A DNA stretch of 64,000 bases from Liquidambar formosana (Eukaryota; Streptophyta; Magnoliopsida; Saxifragales; Altingiaceae), in NCBI GenBank assembly GCA_039720395.1, contig CM077824.1, forward strand, positions 18,561,046-18,625,045, written 5' to 3'. Below are positions 35,901-43,703 of this stretch, piece after piece. The notes below the pieces were generated by a model that was not told where the DNA came from, searched no databases, and was given only the letters and a program-made list of their open reading frames with translations. The number at the start of each line of letters is the position of its first letter. Position 1 is the first letter of the stretch. The position numbers and the translations under genes were made by a program.

Positions 35901-38900
35901 ATAACCCTTATGACACATCAAGGATTCATTCTGTTCCAAAGAAATCTTACTACCATACAAGACTCCAAAGAATTTTACCACTCTACAACTCCCAATCATT
36001 GAAACATTTTATAAAAAGTTAACATTCCAATGCAAGGAACCCCTCTCCCTAACAAAACAATAGCTCACCCAAGCCTTCGTATTATTCGCAATAGCAAACA
36101 AATGAGGAGAGGCTTTACTAAGCATAATAATATGGCAATTTACAAAACAAATTAGTTTACTGTTGGAGTTTCAAGTTCCTGTTCCTGTTCTTGTTCTTGA
36201 ACCTCCTCCAACTCCCACATCTTGTCTACTATTTAGTAACATAGCTCATTCATTTAGGCACTTAAAGATAATATATGTTTATGCCATTTGCTTGTTATGA
36301 ATATCGGTTTTAGTGTTTCATTGAATATTGCTGGAAGTGAGTTTTGAGTTATTTTACAAATATTGTCTCACCTAACATCTTTTGACGTTATTGATTTTAT
36401 GCTCCTAGATGTACAATAAACCCTGGTGAGAATGAAGCGTTGGTTCGATATGCTTTGGATACATATAAATTCCTCTCATTGGCATCACAGGTTAGTTTTC
36501 AAAATTTTACTTGTTTTGTTGCTTTTACATTTTTCCATTTGTAAGAAATCAATGGATGATGGTCCAAATGTTGACTTTTCTCGTAAATGTATCCACAGTT
36601 ATCTAATAGTGTGGAAGTCTCTTATACAAATCATTATTTTGTTCTTTATTATGGATGTTCAATTATAATATAGTGTGAATTAATTAGTGTGGCATTTTTA
36701 AAGTAATCACTTTTCTATTTGTTTTCTTCATTTCTTTAGCATTGGAAATCTACTAAAAAGGTGGTTGAATTGTGGGGCACTTTGATGATCCTCTTTTAAT
36801 TTAGTCAAGGGATAGCCCTTATGAAATTTTGGGCTAAATATTCAGTTCCAGGAGATATTTGACCTAGGTTTTGAGAAAATGGAATAGATACCCCTCTTTC
36901 TTTTGTCTTCTTTTTTGTTAGTTCAAATTAAAAGTTTTCAATCAAAGTTTGTATTGTGGATGAAATTTCAAGGCTTTGTTTTGATTTGATAAACAATGAC
37001 CTTTTCTAAGCAAAAAGTACAAAGAAAGACGAGGTGTCCTTCTAAAGAAAGAAAAGATAAGCAAAACCAAAGAAATCTGAAAGAAATAGAAGATTTTTTG
37101 AAGATGAGGTACGCTCTTTGCAAGAGATGAAAGAGACTCTCCTTTAAGACTTTTTTTTTTTTTTTTTGGTTTGGGGCATTGGTTGGTGATAGTGTTTCTT
37201 AACCTATGATAAGGAGTTCTATGCGATTGTATAGACATTATGACACTAGCGTCATTACCCTAGTACTTAAAAACATAGGTCAGGAGTTGAGAACAAAGTG
37301 GTGGATGAACTTAGCCGTTGAGTCCTTTTTCTTTCATTGATGATAGTAGAGATCACAAGGTTTGAAAGATTTAAAAGAGGACCATGAATCATGCCCAGAT
37401 TTTGGAAGGATTTACTTAGCCTTCGAAAGATTTTGGAGGGATTTACCTAGCCTTGAAAGATGGGCAGACTCTTGAAATAGATGATTCATACTTTCAAAAG
37501 GTTACTTGTTTAGAGCCAATAAGCTTTGCATCCTACGGACTTCAGTGACAGACTTTTTTAATGTGGGAAACTCATGCTGGCAGTCTTTCAAGGCACTTTG
37601 GGCGTGATAAAGCCATAGAAGAGGTAGAATGTCATTTTTATTGGCCAAGTCTAGACAGAGATGTTGCCACAATTGTTAGTCAGTATCGCACATGTCAATT
37701 AGCCAAATATTGAAAACAGAATACTGGTCTTTACACTCGACTACCTATGCCTAACTGCCTTTGGCAAGACATAGGGTATAGATTCGTGCTTGGACTTCCA
37801 CGCACCTTTAGGATTAGGAAGCATGATTCTATCCTTGTGGTCGTAGACTGTTTCTCCAAAATGGCCCATTTCATCCCCTGTTCCAAAACCTTTAGATGCC
37901 TTCCACATGGAAAAAAATCGCTAAGTTCATGAGTTATTTTTGGAAGACCCTTTAACACATGATGGGCATAAAACCGAAATTCTTCGCTACATATCTTCCC
38001 CAAATAGATGGTCAAACCGAAGTTGTCAACAAGAACCTAGAAAACCTTTTAAGGAGCTTGGTGAGTGAAAGCAGAAATTGGCATTCCATTCTTCCCATTG
38101 GCATGAGTCCATTTAAGTTGTGCATGGTTATAAGCCTAGGAAGGCTTTAGACTTTCTTCCCATGTCTCCACATGTTAGGATTTCTGAGTCAGCTAAGGCT
38201 TTTGCACCTCATGTTCTTCATTTACATCAAAAGATTAGCAAGTGGATTCAACCAAATAATGAAAAATATAAAATTCAAGCTAATTCACGTAGGTGCCATA
38301 AGTAGGCCACTAGGCCTTAATGGTTTCCTTCTGGAGCTGTTCGGCCTATATTGTTGGCCATTCCAAGTGTTGAAACGGATTGGACCAAATGCTTAGGTCA
38401 TTGATTTTTATATTTACTATAGGATTAGCGTCACTTTTAATATTGAGGTCCTTGTTGCTTATAAGGGTCCTGAGGTCATCAAAATGAACCTTTTGTTGAC
38501 CCTCCCTAGTCCCTAACTGCCAACCCTATCCCTGATCCAGTCCTATATAATTTTCCACCAGCATGAGCAAAATCTATTGATACTATTGGATGAGGAACTT
38601 GTTTCTACTAGGGATGGAGGAGTTCAGGGTTTCCTAGTTCGTTGCATAGGACACCCAGAGTTGGATTGCACCTAGATCACCATAGATGAGTTGTAGCTGA
38701 TTGATCCTAACTTGCTGGAGTACTACTAGAGCTGCTTGGATTCACACTCGATGACATCAAGTTTTTCTCACCCTGAGGGAGTTGGTGCAAACATTGGACC
38801 TAGGCCACCCATCATCATGGTATATGGGTGCTGAAGTCATTGGACAGACCATCCAATGGCCTTGTGGCTTGGTGACCTAGGCCTAGTTTTTCTTACTTAT

Positions 38901-41630
38901 TTTATTTTATTTATTTGTGGAATTATTACCTTTTTATTTTTATTTGGTCTTACTTTCTATATTTAACGTAATTGGGGTCTATTTAAAGGCTCCTATTTTC
39001 TTTGGGGTTTTATATTATTTAATGAAATAAAATTGCAGATTTCTTACTTACGTTTGGTGCTAAATCCAAACCCCCTAGGTGTTGAAGCCTTGGGTTTTTT
39101 TTCCTCTTTACTCTTCCGCTAAGTGAGTTGCGGTGGTGCTACATCATGGGGTTAAAATAAAATAGTTTGTTGGTCGAAACTTTATCATACTCCCATTTTT
39201 TGTTATGTAAATACAACTGTTTCTAGACCTTCTTATGACTCGTGTACAAGTGACGGGTTCTTGTAGAGGTTTGGGTGCTTCTGATACAACATGTCTCCAA
39301 AATTAATGTTGTTACTTGCAGGTGCTTGCAAATAAATGAATGGGATTGTACAATGAATGGGTCTTATTTTGGAAATCTACCATATAATATTTTTGGATGG
39401 ACAAAATATTTGAATTGTATTATCCCACATGTCATTTAGATGGCGGAAAAATTTTAGACAGAAGGCGGAGAAAATCGTCTAGGAAAATTTTCCAAATCAC
39501 TCCATCCTGGTGACAGTTTGGATTTTACAATTTTCCTCTTCGAGTTCCTCCTTTAGAGGTTCTGCACAACCTGTCATATGCCATTTACAAGCTGTTAGGT
39601 GTGGCTGTCTAATAGGTGGCCATGAACTGCCATTCATGTGCCTTCTGTTGATATTTTATCATGTAATCTATGTATATAGTAAAATGACCTTATTTTATGA
39701 GGATGCTTTTTTGTTTTTTTGTTTTTTTTTCTTGTGTTTTCGTTTGCTTCCTTTTTTTTTTTTTTTTTTTTTTTGGTTTTGTTTTTTTTCCCCTTTTGAA
39801 GCAGTTGTCACTTTCAGTAGATTTTTGAAATAGATCAGCAATAATAACATCATACAAAATATAAGAGGCAATAATAGAAGATAAGGCATACTTTGGTTGT
39901 GAGATTTTCAGATTTTTATTTTTTATTTTAAAATATTTTGAAGAGGGGCAATATTGGAGCTAAATAGATCATATAAAAGGAAAATTTTGACATTGAAGCT
40001 CTATAACTTATTTAATTTTCCAACTCAGCTAAAGAAAGTAGTAAAATGATTAGCCAAATATAGAGGCTAATGAATAACAAAGCAATATATGCTTTGGTGG
40101 GGATCCACTATTCTGCTGCATTGTCCACAAGGAACTGCTTGCCTTAGAAGCATGGGCCGGGTTTAAATGCTTGTTGGACCATATTTGCTCTAATATGGTT
40201 GTTCAATCTATTGAGCTTAATTTTGTGAAACTTTCAGCATCCAAGGATTGGAGGACCTGGCATCGTTGGTCATTGCGAATTTCCTGATGGATATATTGAG
40301 TAAGTACTTTTTGTCTCTCAGATGCCATTGTTATTCATTTTGCAAGGCTATCTTTCTCCTTTATGTATAGTTCTGAAACATTGATGAAGATGATAATTGC
40401 TTAATCTAATTTGTTATTATTTTTTACCATAAGTTCTTCCAAGACTATGTTAAATCTTGCAAAATGGAAAAATACCTCTTAAGTCATTGAAGTGTTCAGT
40501 GATTATTATTCTTTTTTGCCTGTTTAGCATTGTTCCTGTATGTGTGGATGGTCAAATTGATAAGCTTCATACTTAACTGGGTCAGTAGTTGGGTGCACCC
40601 TAATCAACTCCTAAACCCAAGCTGATGTATCTAACAGCAATAGCTAGCTATCTAATTCTTAGGATGCAAGATACAGTCTATACATACACATAATGCATGC
40701 ACAGTTATATTCTTTGTCATGGTCTCAGAAAAATCAGCTTAAATCTTTATATTTCTTAAAAATTATTATACTAATATTTGGAAGGCCCAAGGTAATGTAA
40801 TATTGAAAGAAAGCATTTATAGACTATTTTTTGTTGCTTTTACCTTGCCTAGAAAAGACTTCTCTATGCATGCTATGAGTTTCACTAAATTTATACAGGT
40901 TTTCTACTTTATAACTTAATCATTGTACTTATTTAGTATTTAAAAGCACATGGAGAATTTGCCCAAAATTTTACACCTTGGAGTTTGTAAATTAAAAGTT
41001 GGGACCTGAAAGATCTAATAACAAATTAAACATAAAATAATCTATTACTTCATGTTAGAAGAGCATAGCTTAATTTGGCGGATATATTTTATTTTTCTTT
41101 GAGTGATTGGGAATGGGCTAAGCCAATCTGTTAAAACCCTGTAGATAACCTTTGGCTGATACTGAATGCCTATCATAGTATCATTTGTACATGTAGCTTG
41201 TTGCTAGAATGTCAATTATTGACCCTTATCTTGACTTATAGAAACCATTGCATATTGTCATTCAAGTTCAATAACATAAAGAAAACTTTGTTCCCATATT
41301 TGTTCACTTTCTCAGGCATCTTTATCAATTCTAGCATTATTGAATCGGTTACAAATACTTTTGTGTGTATAATGAAAATGCAATTTATTTTTTATTTTAA
41401 TAATGAGCTATCATATATTGAACTCCATGATGTGTGTTTCTCTGTGTAATTTGCTTCATAATTAATGAATGAGGTATCTTTTTTTAAACTATTGAGTTGA
41501 TGTTTGATTCCATAGGGAGTGGTTAAGACCTGGCGAGGATGAGCTTGTTCAGAGGTTTGATCCATCATCTCCACTCGATACAATTGGATTTTTCATAGCC
41601 AAGTTTAATGTTGGTCCAAAAGATGCCTGA
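7215..41630 (+). CDS. NSUN6: NSUN6-like RNA (cytosine-C5)-methyltransferase, 12 exons
   Basis: Exons: 7215-7333, 9773-10211, 11565-11712, 13328-13465, 18257-18319, 20090-20211, 20573-20817, 26686-26890, 29990-30090, 36409-36490, 40238-40299, 41516-41630. They join in frame to 1839 nt, 612 aa, ending at TGA 41628-41630. The protein belongs to the NOL1/NOP2/Sun family. It has the N-terminal RVNTLK element (about 50), a PUA RNA-binding domain (about 175-285), the SAM-binding loop [11 protein letters not shown] (312-322), motif IV DAPC with Cys480, and motif VI STC with Cys528, the two active-site cysteines. Human NSUN6 methylates C72 at the 3' end of tRNA-Thr and tRNA-Cys; the same activity here is inferred. 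The human protein is about 470 aa. The plant form is longer because of linkers in exon 2 and exon 7, and resembles Arabidopsis At1g06560 as I remember it. Start chosen at [11 protein letters not shown], which fits that protein; ATG 7206 and ATG 7056 are in frame upstream. The gene appears intact. Confidence 0.94.
7334..9772 (+). other. Intron 1 with unresolved repeat relics
   Basis: 2.4 kb. The G-rich tract at about 7921-7936, read on the opposite strand, resembles the C-rich 3' end of the Copia LTRs in this window, so 7.9-8.9 kb may be an old - strand LTR. The block 9170-9480 ('TATAAATGGGGCTGT', short inverted parts) also looks like retrotransposon LTR sequence. I could not find both ends of either. 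Confidence 0.35.
9773..10211 (+). CDS. NSUN6: NSUN6-like exon 2 (aa 40-186)
   Basis: Acceptor GATTAG|G. Encodes CIRVNTLK, then a long acidic and Lys/Ser-rich linker absent from the compact animal enzyme, then the start of the PUA domain ('[17 protein letters not shown]'). Donor CAG|GTAAGC, phase 0. Confidence 0.93.
10426..10862 (+). mobile_element. Tandem or chimeric TRIM retrotransposon
   Basis: Contains LTR-like blocks starting TGTTGGAAAAGTATCAC (10426) and TGTTAGCTTGGTATTTATTG (about 10688). Each is followed by a sequence resembling the initiator tRNA-Met primer binding site (TGTTATCAGAGAG near 10538, TGGTATTAGAGC at about 10759) and a short interior ending in 'GCACGTGAG' or 'GCACATGAGTGGGAG', a purine-rich tract. 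The interior is homologous to the compact TRIM at 17099-17377. The layout is LTR-interior-LTR-interior, with no coding capacity. Confidence 0.65.
10925..11155 (+). mobile_element. LINE (L1-type) 3' coding relic
   Basis: Broken frames reading '[15 protein letters not shown]' and '[11 protein letters not shown]...[12 protein letters not shown]', matching the C-terminal end of plant L1-type LINE ORF2. Lies in intron 2. Confidence 0.6.
11340..11386. repeat. (TA)n microsatellite
   Basis: TA run in intron 2, followed by a poly-G run at about 11390-11399. Confidence 0.85.
11565..11712 (+). CDS. NSUN6: NSUN6-like exon 3 (aa 187-236), PUA domain
   Basis: Acceptor CTGTAG|GTATTT. Encodes the PUA core '[17 protein letters not shown]' to 'GTVLQGLQT'. 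The exon must end at ACAG|GCAAGA, a GC donor, because reading on reaches a TAG stop after three codons. Confidence 0.9.
11713..11718 (+). promoter_or_regulatory. GC splice donor of intron 3
   Basis: ACAG|GCAAGA. It matches the strong consensus around GC donors (AG before, AAG after). It is paired with the acceptor TTGTAG at 13322-13327 and keeps the frame as Gln-Thr-Asp-Pro. No in-frame GT donor exists before the stop at 11722. Confidence 0.85.
11719..13327 (+). other. Intron 3, no element recognised
   Basis: AT-rich intron body. Two near-identical 'AGTTATGTACAACCTGAAACA' phrases at about 13124 and 13187 form a small direct repeat. Nothing else assigned. Confidence 0.5.
13328..13465 (+). CDS. 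NSUN6: NSUN6-like exon 4 (aa 237-282), end of PUA domain
   Basis: Encodes '[16 protein letters not shown]' and 'VYKLPSFN'. Donor AATG|GTATAT, phase 1. Confidence 0.92.
13626..13765. repeat. Relic of the GGGCACAT fold-back family
   Basis: Starts GGGCACATCTTGATAAACATT and contains 'GAAAATGCATGGAAAATGATGCAAAT', closely related to the complete inverted-repeat element at 27510-27760. Only one end is recognisable. Confidence 0.5.
13780..14319 (+). mobile_element. LINE (L1-type) 3' fragment with poly-A
   Basis: Frames reading '[12 protein letters not shown]' (13800s) and '[17 protein letters not shown]' (14040s), typical of the zinc-binding reverse-transcriptase tail region of plant LINEs. They are followed by a 3' UTR and an A-run at about 14290-14319. 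5'-truncated. Lies in intron 4. Confidence 0.8.
14408..14671. mobile_element. Stowaway-type MITE
   Basis: 264 bp with inverted ends CTCCCCCTGTTCCTA and, on the complement of the right end, CTCCCTCCGTTCCTA. These are the classic Stowaway (Tc1/mariner-related) termini. Flanked by TA at 14406-14407 and 14672-14673. Confidence 0.88.
14700..15348 (+). other. Intron 4 spacer, nothing recognised
   Basis: AT-rich, with many ATCGA and ATATCG words near 15130-15350. No gene or element assigned. Confidence 0.5.
15349..15660 (-). mobile_element. LINE fragment, antisense
   Basis: The - strand reads '[23 protein letters not shown]', the LINE ORF2 region just before the zinc-binding tail. Truncated at both ends. 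Confidence 0.65.
15680..16060 (+). mobile_element. LINE RNase H-like fragment, sense
   Basis: The + frames read '[14 protein letters not shown]' and, after a frame change, '[14 protein letters not shown]', matching the RNase H-like domain found near the 3' end of some plant LINEs. Two frames are needed, so it is dead. Confidence 0.6.
16061..17090 (+). other. Intron 4 spacer, nothing recognised
   Basis: No clear element. The ORF at 16047-16337 has no recognisable motif. Confidence 0.5.
17099..17377 (+). mobile_element. Complete TRIM retrotransposon, 279 bp
   Basis: The left LTR at 17099-17170 (72 bp) and right LTR at 17302-17377 (76 bp) both run TGTTAGCTTGAT...GTTCTAACA. The primer binding site TGGTATAAGAGC follows immediately at 17171, close to the TGGTATCAGAGC complementary to initiator tRNA-Met. 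A purine-rich tract GTGAGTGGGGG precedes the right LTR. A perfect 5-bp target duplication TGTTT lies at 17094-17098 and 17378-17382. No coding capacity, so it needs enzymes from other elements. Confidence 0.92.
17383..18256 (+). other. Intron 4, 3' part
   Basis: AT-rich intron ending TCACAG. No element assigned; the open frame at 17983-18237 has no family resemblance. Confidence 0.5.
18257..18319 (+). CDS. NSUN6: NSUN6-like exon 5 (aa 282-303)
   Basis: Encodes '[20 protein letters not shown]', linking the PUA domain back to the catalytic domain. It is the 63-bp microexon-sized piece needed to restore frame between exons 4 and 6. Donor TTAG|GTATTC. Confidence 0.9.
   Translation: MCSRGKYFFKICQALSLHMP
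18320..19740 (+). other. Intron 5, 5' part
   Basis: AT-rich with a poly-A run near 18597-18613. No element with recognisable ends. Confidence 0.5.
19741..19985 (-). mobile_element. LINE zinc-binding tail relic, antisense
   Basis: The - strand reads '[18 protein letters not shown]' then '[11 protein letters not shown]', the C-terminal zinc-binding tail of a plant LINE. The same subfamily occurs at 35440-35730 ('[15 protein letters not shown]'). Its edge lies only about 105 bp before the exon 6 acceptor. Confidence 0.75.
20090..20211 (+). CDS. NSUN6: NSUN6-like exon 6 (aa 303-343), SAM-binding motif
   Basis: Acceptor TGCCTTAG|AT. Encodes '[19 protein letters not shown]' and '[12 protein letters not shown]', the glycine-rich SAM loop and the acidic ribose contact. 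Donor AAG|GTACAA. Confidence 0.95.
20573..20817 (+). CDS. NSUN6: NSUN6-like exon 7 (aa 344-425), variable insert
   Basis: Begins with catalytic-fold sequence '[13 protein letters not shown]' and then runs into a Ser/Asn/Glu-rich insert (about 370-425). Two overlapping donors exist: GG|GTAGGT after 20813 and TAG|GTAAAT after 20817. Only the second joins exon 8 in frame (Gly-Ser-Glu-Lys-Val); the first would give a stop three codons later. Confidence 0.88.
20818..22305 (+). other. Intron 7, 5' part, with a probable LINE tail
   Basis: The stretch about 21720-21960 resembles a LINE 3' UTR ('TTTTTGTATACCTTGTGTGTACAGG' type phrase followed by an A-run). The rest is unassigned AT-rich sequence. Confidence 0.35.
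22306..22553. mobile_element. Fold-back MITE, hAT-like ends
   Basis: 248-bp near-palindrome. The left end TTAGGGCCTGTTTTGATAAG and the complement of the right end TTTAGTGCCCATTTGGATAT pair, followed by shared 'GCTTCTACTTCCTG'. The arms meet near 22430. I see no clear target duplication. Confidence 0.75.
22554..24429 (+). other. Intron 7, middle part
   Basis: Contains a direct duplication near 24020-24240: 'TTTCCAT.TAATATTGAAAT' and 'TTTTGTATTGTATTTGGATG' each occur twice around (TG)n tracts. There is a poly-T run at 23677-23694. No gene seen. Confidence 0.5.
24430..25165 (+). mobile_element. LINE 3' coding relic
   Basis: Frames read '[13 protein letters not shown]' then '[21 protein letters not shown]', the LINE ORF2 region leading into the zinc-binding tail, and end in a UTR-like tail near 25160. 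Several frame shifts and stops. Confidence 0.75.
25171..25506 (-). pseudogene. GC-richer open frame of unknown origin
   Basis: A 111-codon - strand frame with a non-repetitive part, '[19 protein letters not shown]' and '[11 protein letters not shown]', and a Lys/Glu-rich middle. It is more GC-rich than the intron around it, so it may be a captured or retroposed gene fragment. I do not recognise a family, and it lies antisense within intron 7. It may simply be chance. Confidence 0.25.
25507..26685 (+). other. Intron 7, 3' part
   Basis: AT-rich, ending TTTGCAG. The open frames here (25990-26184, 26299-26502) show no family resemblance. Confidence 0.5.
26686..26890 (+). CDS. NSUN6: NSUN6-like exon 8 (aa 425-493), motif IV Cys480
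   Basis: Encodes '[18 protein letters not shown]' and '[19 protein letters not shown]'. DAPC carries the motif IV cysteine. Donor GAG|GTAGGG, phase 0. Confidence 0.95.
26891..27509 (+). other. Intron 8, 5' part
   Basis: No element assigned. Confidence 0.5.
27510..27760. mobile_element. Inverted-repeat MITE, 251 bp
   Basis: Perfect 30-bp terminal inverted repeats: the left starts TAAGGGCACATGTTAAGATA and the right is its exact complement ending TGTGCCCTTA. The interior repeats 'AAAATGCATAGAAAAT'. A diverged copy lies at 13626-13765. Superfamily not assigned; no clear target duplication. Confidence 0.8.
27990..28640 (-). mobile_element. Copia reverse-transcriptase relic, antisense
   Basis: The - strand, in broken frames, reads a segment like '[11 protein letters not shown]' (near 28370), then '[18 protein letters not shown]' (near 28250), then 'NAFL...EEVYMKP' (near 28170). 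These are successive conserved blocks of Copia reverse transcriptase. Stops and frame shifts show it is dead. Sense-strand frames here are shadows. Confidence 0.82.
28699..28964. repeat. 133-bp tandem duplication in the Copia relic
   Basis: The 'GAAAAATTTAAAGAGTCAGA' block recurs 133 bp apart, as does 'AAATTCCTCATAGGACTTA'. Two nearly identical adjacent copies. Confidence 0.85.
28980..29952 (+). other. Intron 8, 3' part
   Basis: The 28978-29130 stretch ('TTATTAAACCTGTGCCGAACC', many GGTTCGG or CCGGTT words) resembles one end of a hAT-type element, but I found no partner end. The rest is unassigned. Confidence 0.35.
29953..29981 (+). repeat. (TC)n microsatellite forming a splice-site tract
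   Basis: An uninterrupted CT run immediately before TTGCCCCAG, so the polypyrimidine tract of the exon 9 acceptor is a length-variable microsatellite. Confidence 0.9.
29990..30090 (+). CDS. NSUN6: NSUN6-like exon 9 (aa 494-527)
   Basis: Encodes '[16 protein letters not shown]' and 'VIVYST', the strand leading into motif VI. Donor CTAC|GTTAGT splits the Thr codon just before the motif VI cysteine. Confidence 0.94.
30477..32456. mobile_element. Stowaway-like relic interrupted by a MULE
   Basis: The left end GCCTCCATCCCACTTTGTTT with 'GATCACCTTTCCATTTTGGG' matches, in complement, a degraded right end near 32420-32456 ('GTGGTCAAAATGATTGAACA' followed by AAATGGGAT). The Mutator-like element at 30611-32304 sits between them. 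The right end is eroded. Confidence 0.5.
30611..32304. mobile_element. Non-autonomous Mutator-like element (possible Pack-MULE)
   Basis: 1694 bp with terminal inverted repeats of about 90 bp. Both ends read GGGAAAATYACACTTTGCCC and continue in near-identity through 'CTTTTGCCCGAAATCACTTT'. Perfect 9-bp target duplication TTACAATTA at 30602-30610 and 32305-32313. The interior is GC-rich compared with the intron and has no transposase. Its open frames (e.g. 31850-32077) are Gly/Glu-rich without a recognisable domain, so host gene capture is possible but unproven. Confidence 0.92.
32457..33410 (+). other. Intron 9, middle part
   Basis: AT-rich. No gene or element with two ends seen. Confidence 0.5.
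33411..33588 (+). mobile_element. LINE 3' tail with poly-A
   Basis: A 'TTTGTATACTTTCCGTACAC' type 3' UTR phrase followed by an interrupted A-run at 33547-33585. Too short to show coding sequence. Confidence 0.4.
33589..35220 (+). other. Intron 9, 3' middle part
   Basis: AT-rich with short frames only. Nothing assigned. Confidence 0.5.
35227..35340 (-). mobile_element. Solo LTR of a TRIM element
   Basis: On the - strand it starts TGTTGGAATAATAATACCAC, contains CATCCCACATC and GCTTCATATACTTATTTGGG, and ends GGTTGGAAACTTAATA. It matches the first LTR block at 10426 and the block at 59479. Perfect 5-bp target duplication CTAAC at 35222-35226 and 35341-35345. Confidence 0.87.
35440..35730 (-). 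mobile_element. LINE zinc-binding tail relic, antisense
   Basis: The - strand reads '[19 protein letters not shown]' then '[11 protein letters not shown]', the same LINE subfamily as 19741-19985. Confidence 0.8.
35731..36408 (+). other. Intron 9, 3' end
   Basis: No element assigned. Ends TGCTCCTAG. Confidence 0.5.
36409..36490 (+). CDS. NSUN6: NSUN6-like exon 10 (aa 527-554), motif VI Cys528
   Basis: Completes STC and encodes '[19 protein letters not shown]'. Cys528 is expected to form the covalent adduct with the target cytosine. Donor CAG|GTTAGT, phase 0. Confidence 0.95.
36491..37540 (+). other. Intron 10, 5' part
   Basis: AT-rich; poly-T run at 37150-37167. The open frame at 36942-37238 on - has no family resemblance. 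Confidence 0.5.
37541..39140 (+). mobile_element. Gypsy retrotransposon 3' relic (integrase to LTR)
   Basis: Broken frames read '[20 protein letters not shown]' and 'CQLAK' (zinc-binding N-terminus of integrase), '[20 protein letters not shown]' (core), '[20 protein letters not shown]' (core end), and '[14 protein letters not shown]' with '[13 protein letters not shown]' (C-terminal chromodomain-like tail). The core has lost the segment between the first and second catalytic blocks, and there are stops and frame shifts. The AT-rich sequence from about 38830 to 39140, with 'GTTGAAGCCTTGGG', is probably its 3' LTR. Lies in intron 10 in the sense orientation. Confidence 0.85.
39141..40237 (+). 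other. Intron 10, 3' part
   Basis: Poly-T runs around 39710-39790. The frames there are homopolymer artefacts. Nothing assigned. Confidence 0.5.
40238..40299 (+). CDS. NSUN6: NSUN6-like exon 11 (aa 555-575)
   Basis: Encodes '[20 protein letters not shown]'. Donor GA|GTAAGT, phase 2. Confidence 0.92.
40300..41515 (+). other. Intron 11, no element recognised
   Basis: AT-rich intron. The open frame at 41198-41449 is without motif. Confidence 0.55.
41516..41630 (+). CDS. NSUN6: NSUN6-like exon 12 (aa 575-612) and stop
   Basis: Encodes '[18 protein letters not shown]' and '[17 protein letters not shown]'. FFIAKF is the usual final strand of the methyltransferase fold. Stop TGA at 41628-41630. 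Confidence 0.95.
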
Positions 41631-42400
41631 CTTCTCTGGAGAGAACCTCTCAGTTGGCAAATGACCACGTGAATGCCTTTCCTCTGGAGGGAAAAGATGA
41701 AAATTATGAAGAGAACACTACGGCATCATTCATTCTGCTAAACCAGGTGGAAAAAACGGGTTGGAGTGGAAGATAATGAAGAATTATCGGAATGTTCTTA
41801 CAAGATCACACAACTGGGTATGTGTGATGAATACCATTTACAGTGTTAGTGATTATCATAATGTGAAATACATTGCACGATGAAGAGCATGATCTATAAT
41901 ACTCTTGAACGCGCTGGTTGGGCCATCAGCTTTATTTGCTGCTTCGTTTTGTTTTAAGTGGGATATTTCTGGATGTTTCAAAGAGAAACTTATAAAGCGG
42001 CAGGTAACATTCTCCAAGTTAAGTCAGTAGTTTTCAAAACTTGTACAATGACTAAAAAGCAAGTCGACCTTTAATTAAGGGCAACGAACTTTGTGGTCTT
42101 TTGTTATTTAGACTTCTTATTGCTTGATTTTTCTTTGTCTGTTTTTTCAAGTTTATTGTTGGAATTATTTCTAGTTTGCTTGTTATTCTTTCACGAGATA
42201 AGGCAATTTTTGTAATATGTAAGTTACTCTAATATACAAATATGTTATGGCGAAGGGCAGATCATCACCCTAAACTTATTTTCTAATCTCCATTCATTCT
42301 TCTCTATCTTCCCTTATCTAAACCTAACCCTAATCTTCCATATTTACGACCCAACTTGGTGTAAGGGCAATCCAATCCAACCCTAGAGGCCTTAGAAGCA
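41631..42400 (+). other. Probable 3' UTR and downstream flank
   Basis: No reading frame. The T-rich stretch around 42110-42250 could hold the polyadenylation site, but there is no perfect AATAAA that I can point to. Confidence 0.4.
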
Positions 42401-42665
42401 CCGTAGTTAACGTCAATCTGGAGGCCACTTTCCAATGATACACATGTGCATCAGCCATCGGATGATGATGTCAGCATATGTACGGATTTCAAGGTCGGGT
42501 GATCACATGGGCTTGGTCATCTCCCTCATTAGAATTAGTGCATCTAGTGCATGAGTAGAATCATCAAGCGACAAATAAACATCACACCCAGCTACGGCCC
42601 TCAAGACTTGAATCCTTTGTCTATCTAGCGTACTACACTTTTACCATTAGACCACCACCGGCCCT
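42400..42665 (-). mobile_element. tRNA-derived SINE candidate
   Basis: On the - strand it begins with tRNA-like 'TGGTGGTCTAATGGTAAAAG' (box A) and, about 35 bp on, 'GGATTCAAGTCTTGA' (box B), and continues for about 200 bp of non-tRNA sequence. It cannot be a functional tRNA because the arms do not pair as a cloverleaf. Target duplications not found. Confidence 0.5.
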
Positions 42666-43105
42666 CAGTGGTAGGTCTTGTTATTTTTATTTGTTGATTG
42701 GTTGTAGTTTTGAGTTTGAGATGTAGCCAGCTTAATATTCATTCAGCCAAGCTGATGTATTAGTTCAACATTATTCCATGCTTTATTTGAAGCTAAAAAA
42801 TAGCTGAGGATTCATGATGCCATTTCAAAAGTCAAAAGGGTTCATTGAGGACGCAACATGAGGATAGTTTGCTTCATAAGTTTTTTCGCGGAATTTTCAT
42901 TTAAAATGGACTCTCCCAAATTACAAGTAGCAAATTCTTTCTAGACAGGGAGTTTCTGGAGTTCAAGCAGAATTTCTACTTCGAATTTGGAGGATTTAAA
43001 TTCTGCAAAGAAATTCCATCTAACAAATGTGGAATTTGTCGAATTCCAATATCACCATCTCCTTGCATTGCCCATCACCACCTCCACCCAACCTAGCTCA
43101 CTAAC

Positions 43106-43703
43106 AAGGCCGGTTCTGAGGGTAGGCGAGCAAGGCGGCCGCCTAGGGCCTCACATTTTGGCTAAAAAATGAGGGGCTCATTTTGGGATTAACCCTTATA
43201 GTAGACTAAATTTTTTTCCTTTTTCCAAATAGAACGGTTACTGCAACCCCTTAATTTTATTTGCACACTCCACTAATTTTTATTTATCAATGTTTTACCA
43301 AAAATATAGAAGGTTTTTATAAAAATTTGTTACGTAATCTACTAGAAAATATCATTGTGAACAACTTTGCAAAAGAATGTTTTTCCAAAAAAAATTATCG
43401 TTTAAGTGGATCATTTTTGATAATTTACCATCTAAGTTTAATTTTTGTCTAAAAAGTCCACTTAAACAAAAGATTTTTGAAAAACTTTATTATGCAAAGT
43501 TATTCAAAATTATGTTTTCTGGTGGATTATACAGTTAATTTTCTTAAAAACCTTTTATATATATATATTTTTAAAATCTTAAGAAATTAAAATTAGTAGG
43601 ATGTGCAAACTTTATGTACGAATTAAGAGGAAAAAAAAAAGGTGTGAAGGGCCCCATTTTAAGAATTCACCTAGAGCCCCAAAAAACTCAAAACCAACCC
43701 TAA
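43106..43703. mobile_element. hAT-like MITE, about 600 bp
   Basis: The left end AAGGCCGGTTCTGAGGG pairs imperfectly with the complement of the right end, TAGGGTTGGTTTTGAG. The subterminal 'GCGGCCGCCTAGGGCC' and 'GGGGCTCTAGG' also pair. These are ends typical of plant hAT elements of the 'GGGCCGG..CTGAG' type. The AT-rich interior has inverted 'CTTTGCAAAAG' and 'TATGCAAAG' words. No exact target duplication seen. Confidence 0.6.

Noticed and set aside
37747..38305. Separate small genes in intron 10
   Set aside because: Together the frames are fragments of one decayed Gypsy integrase.
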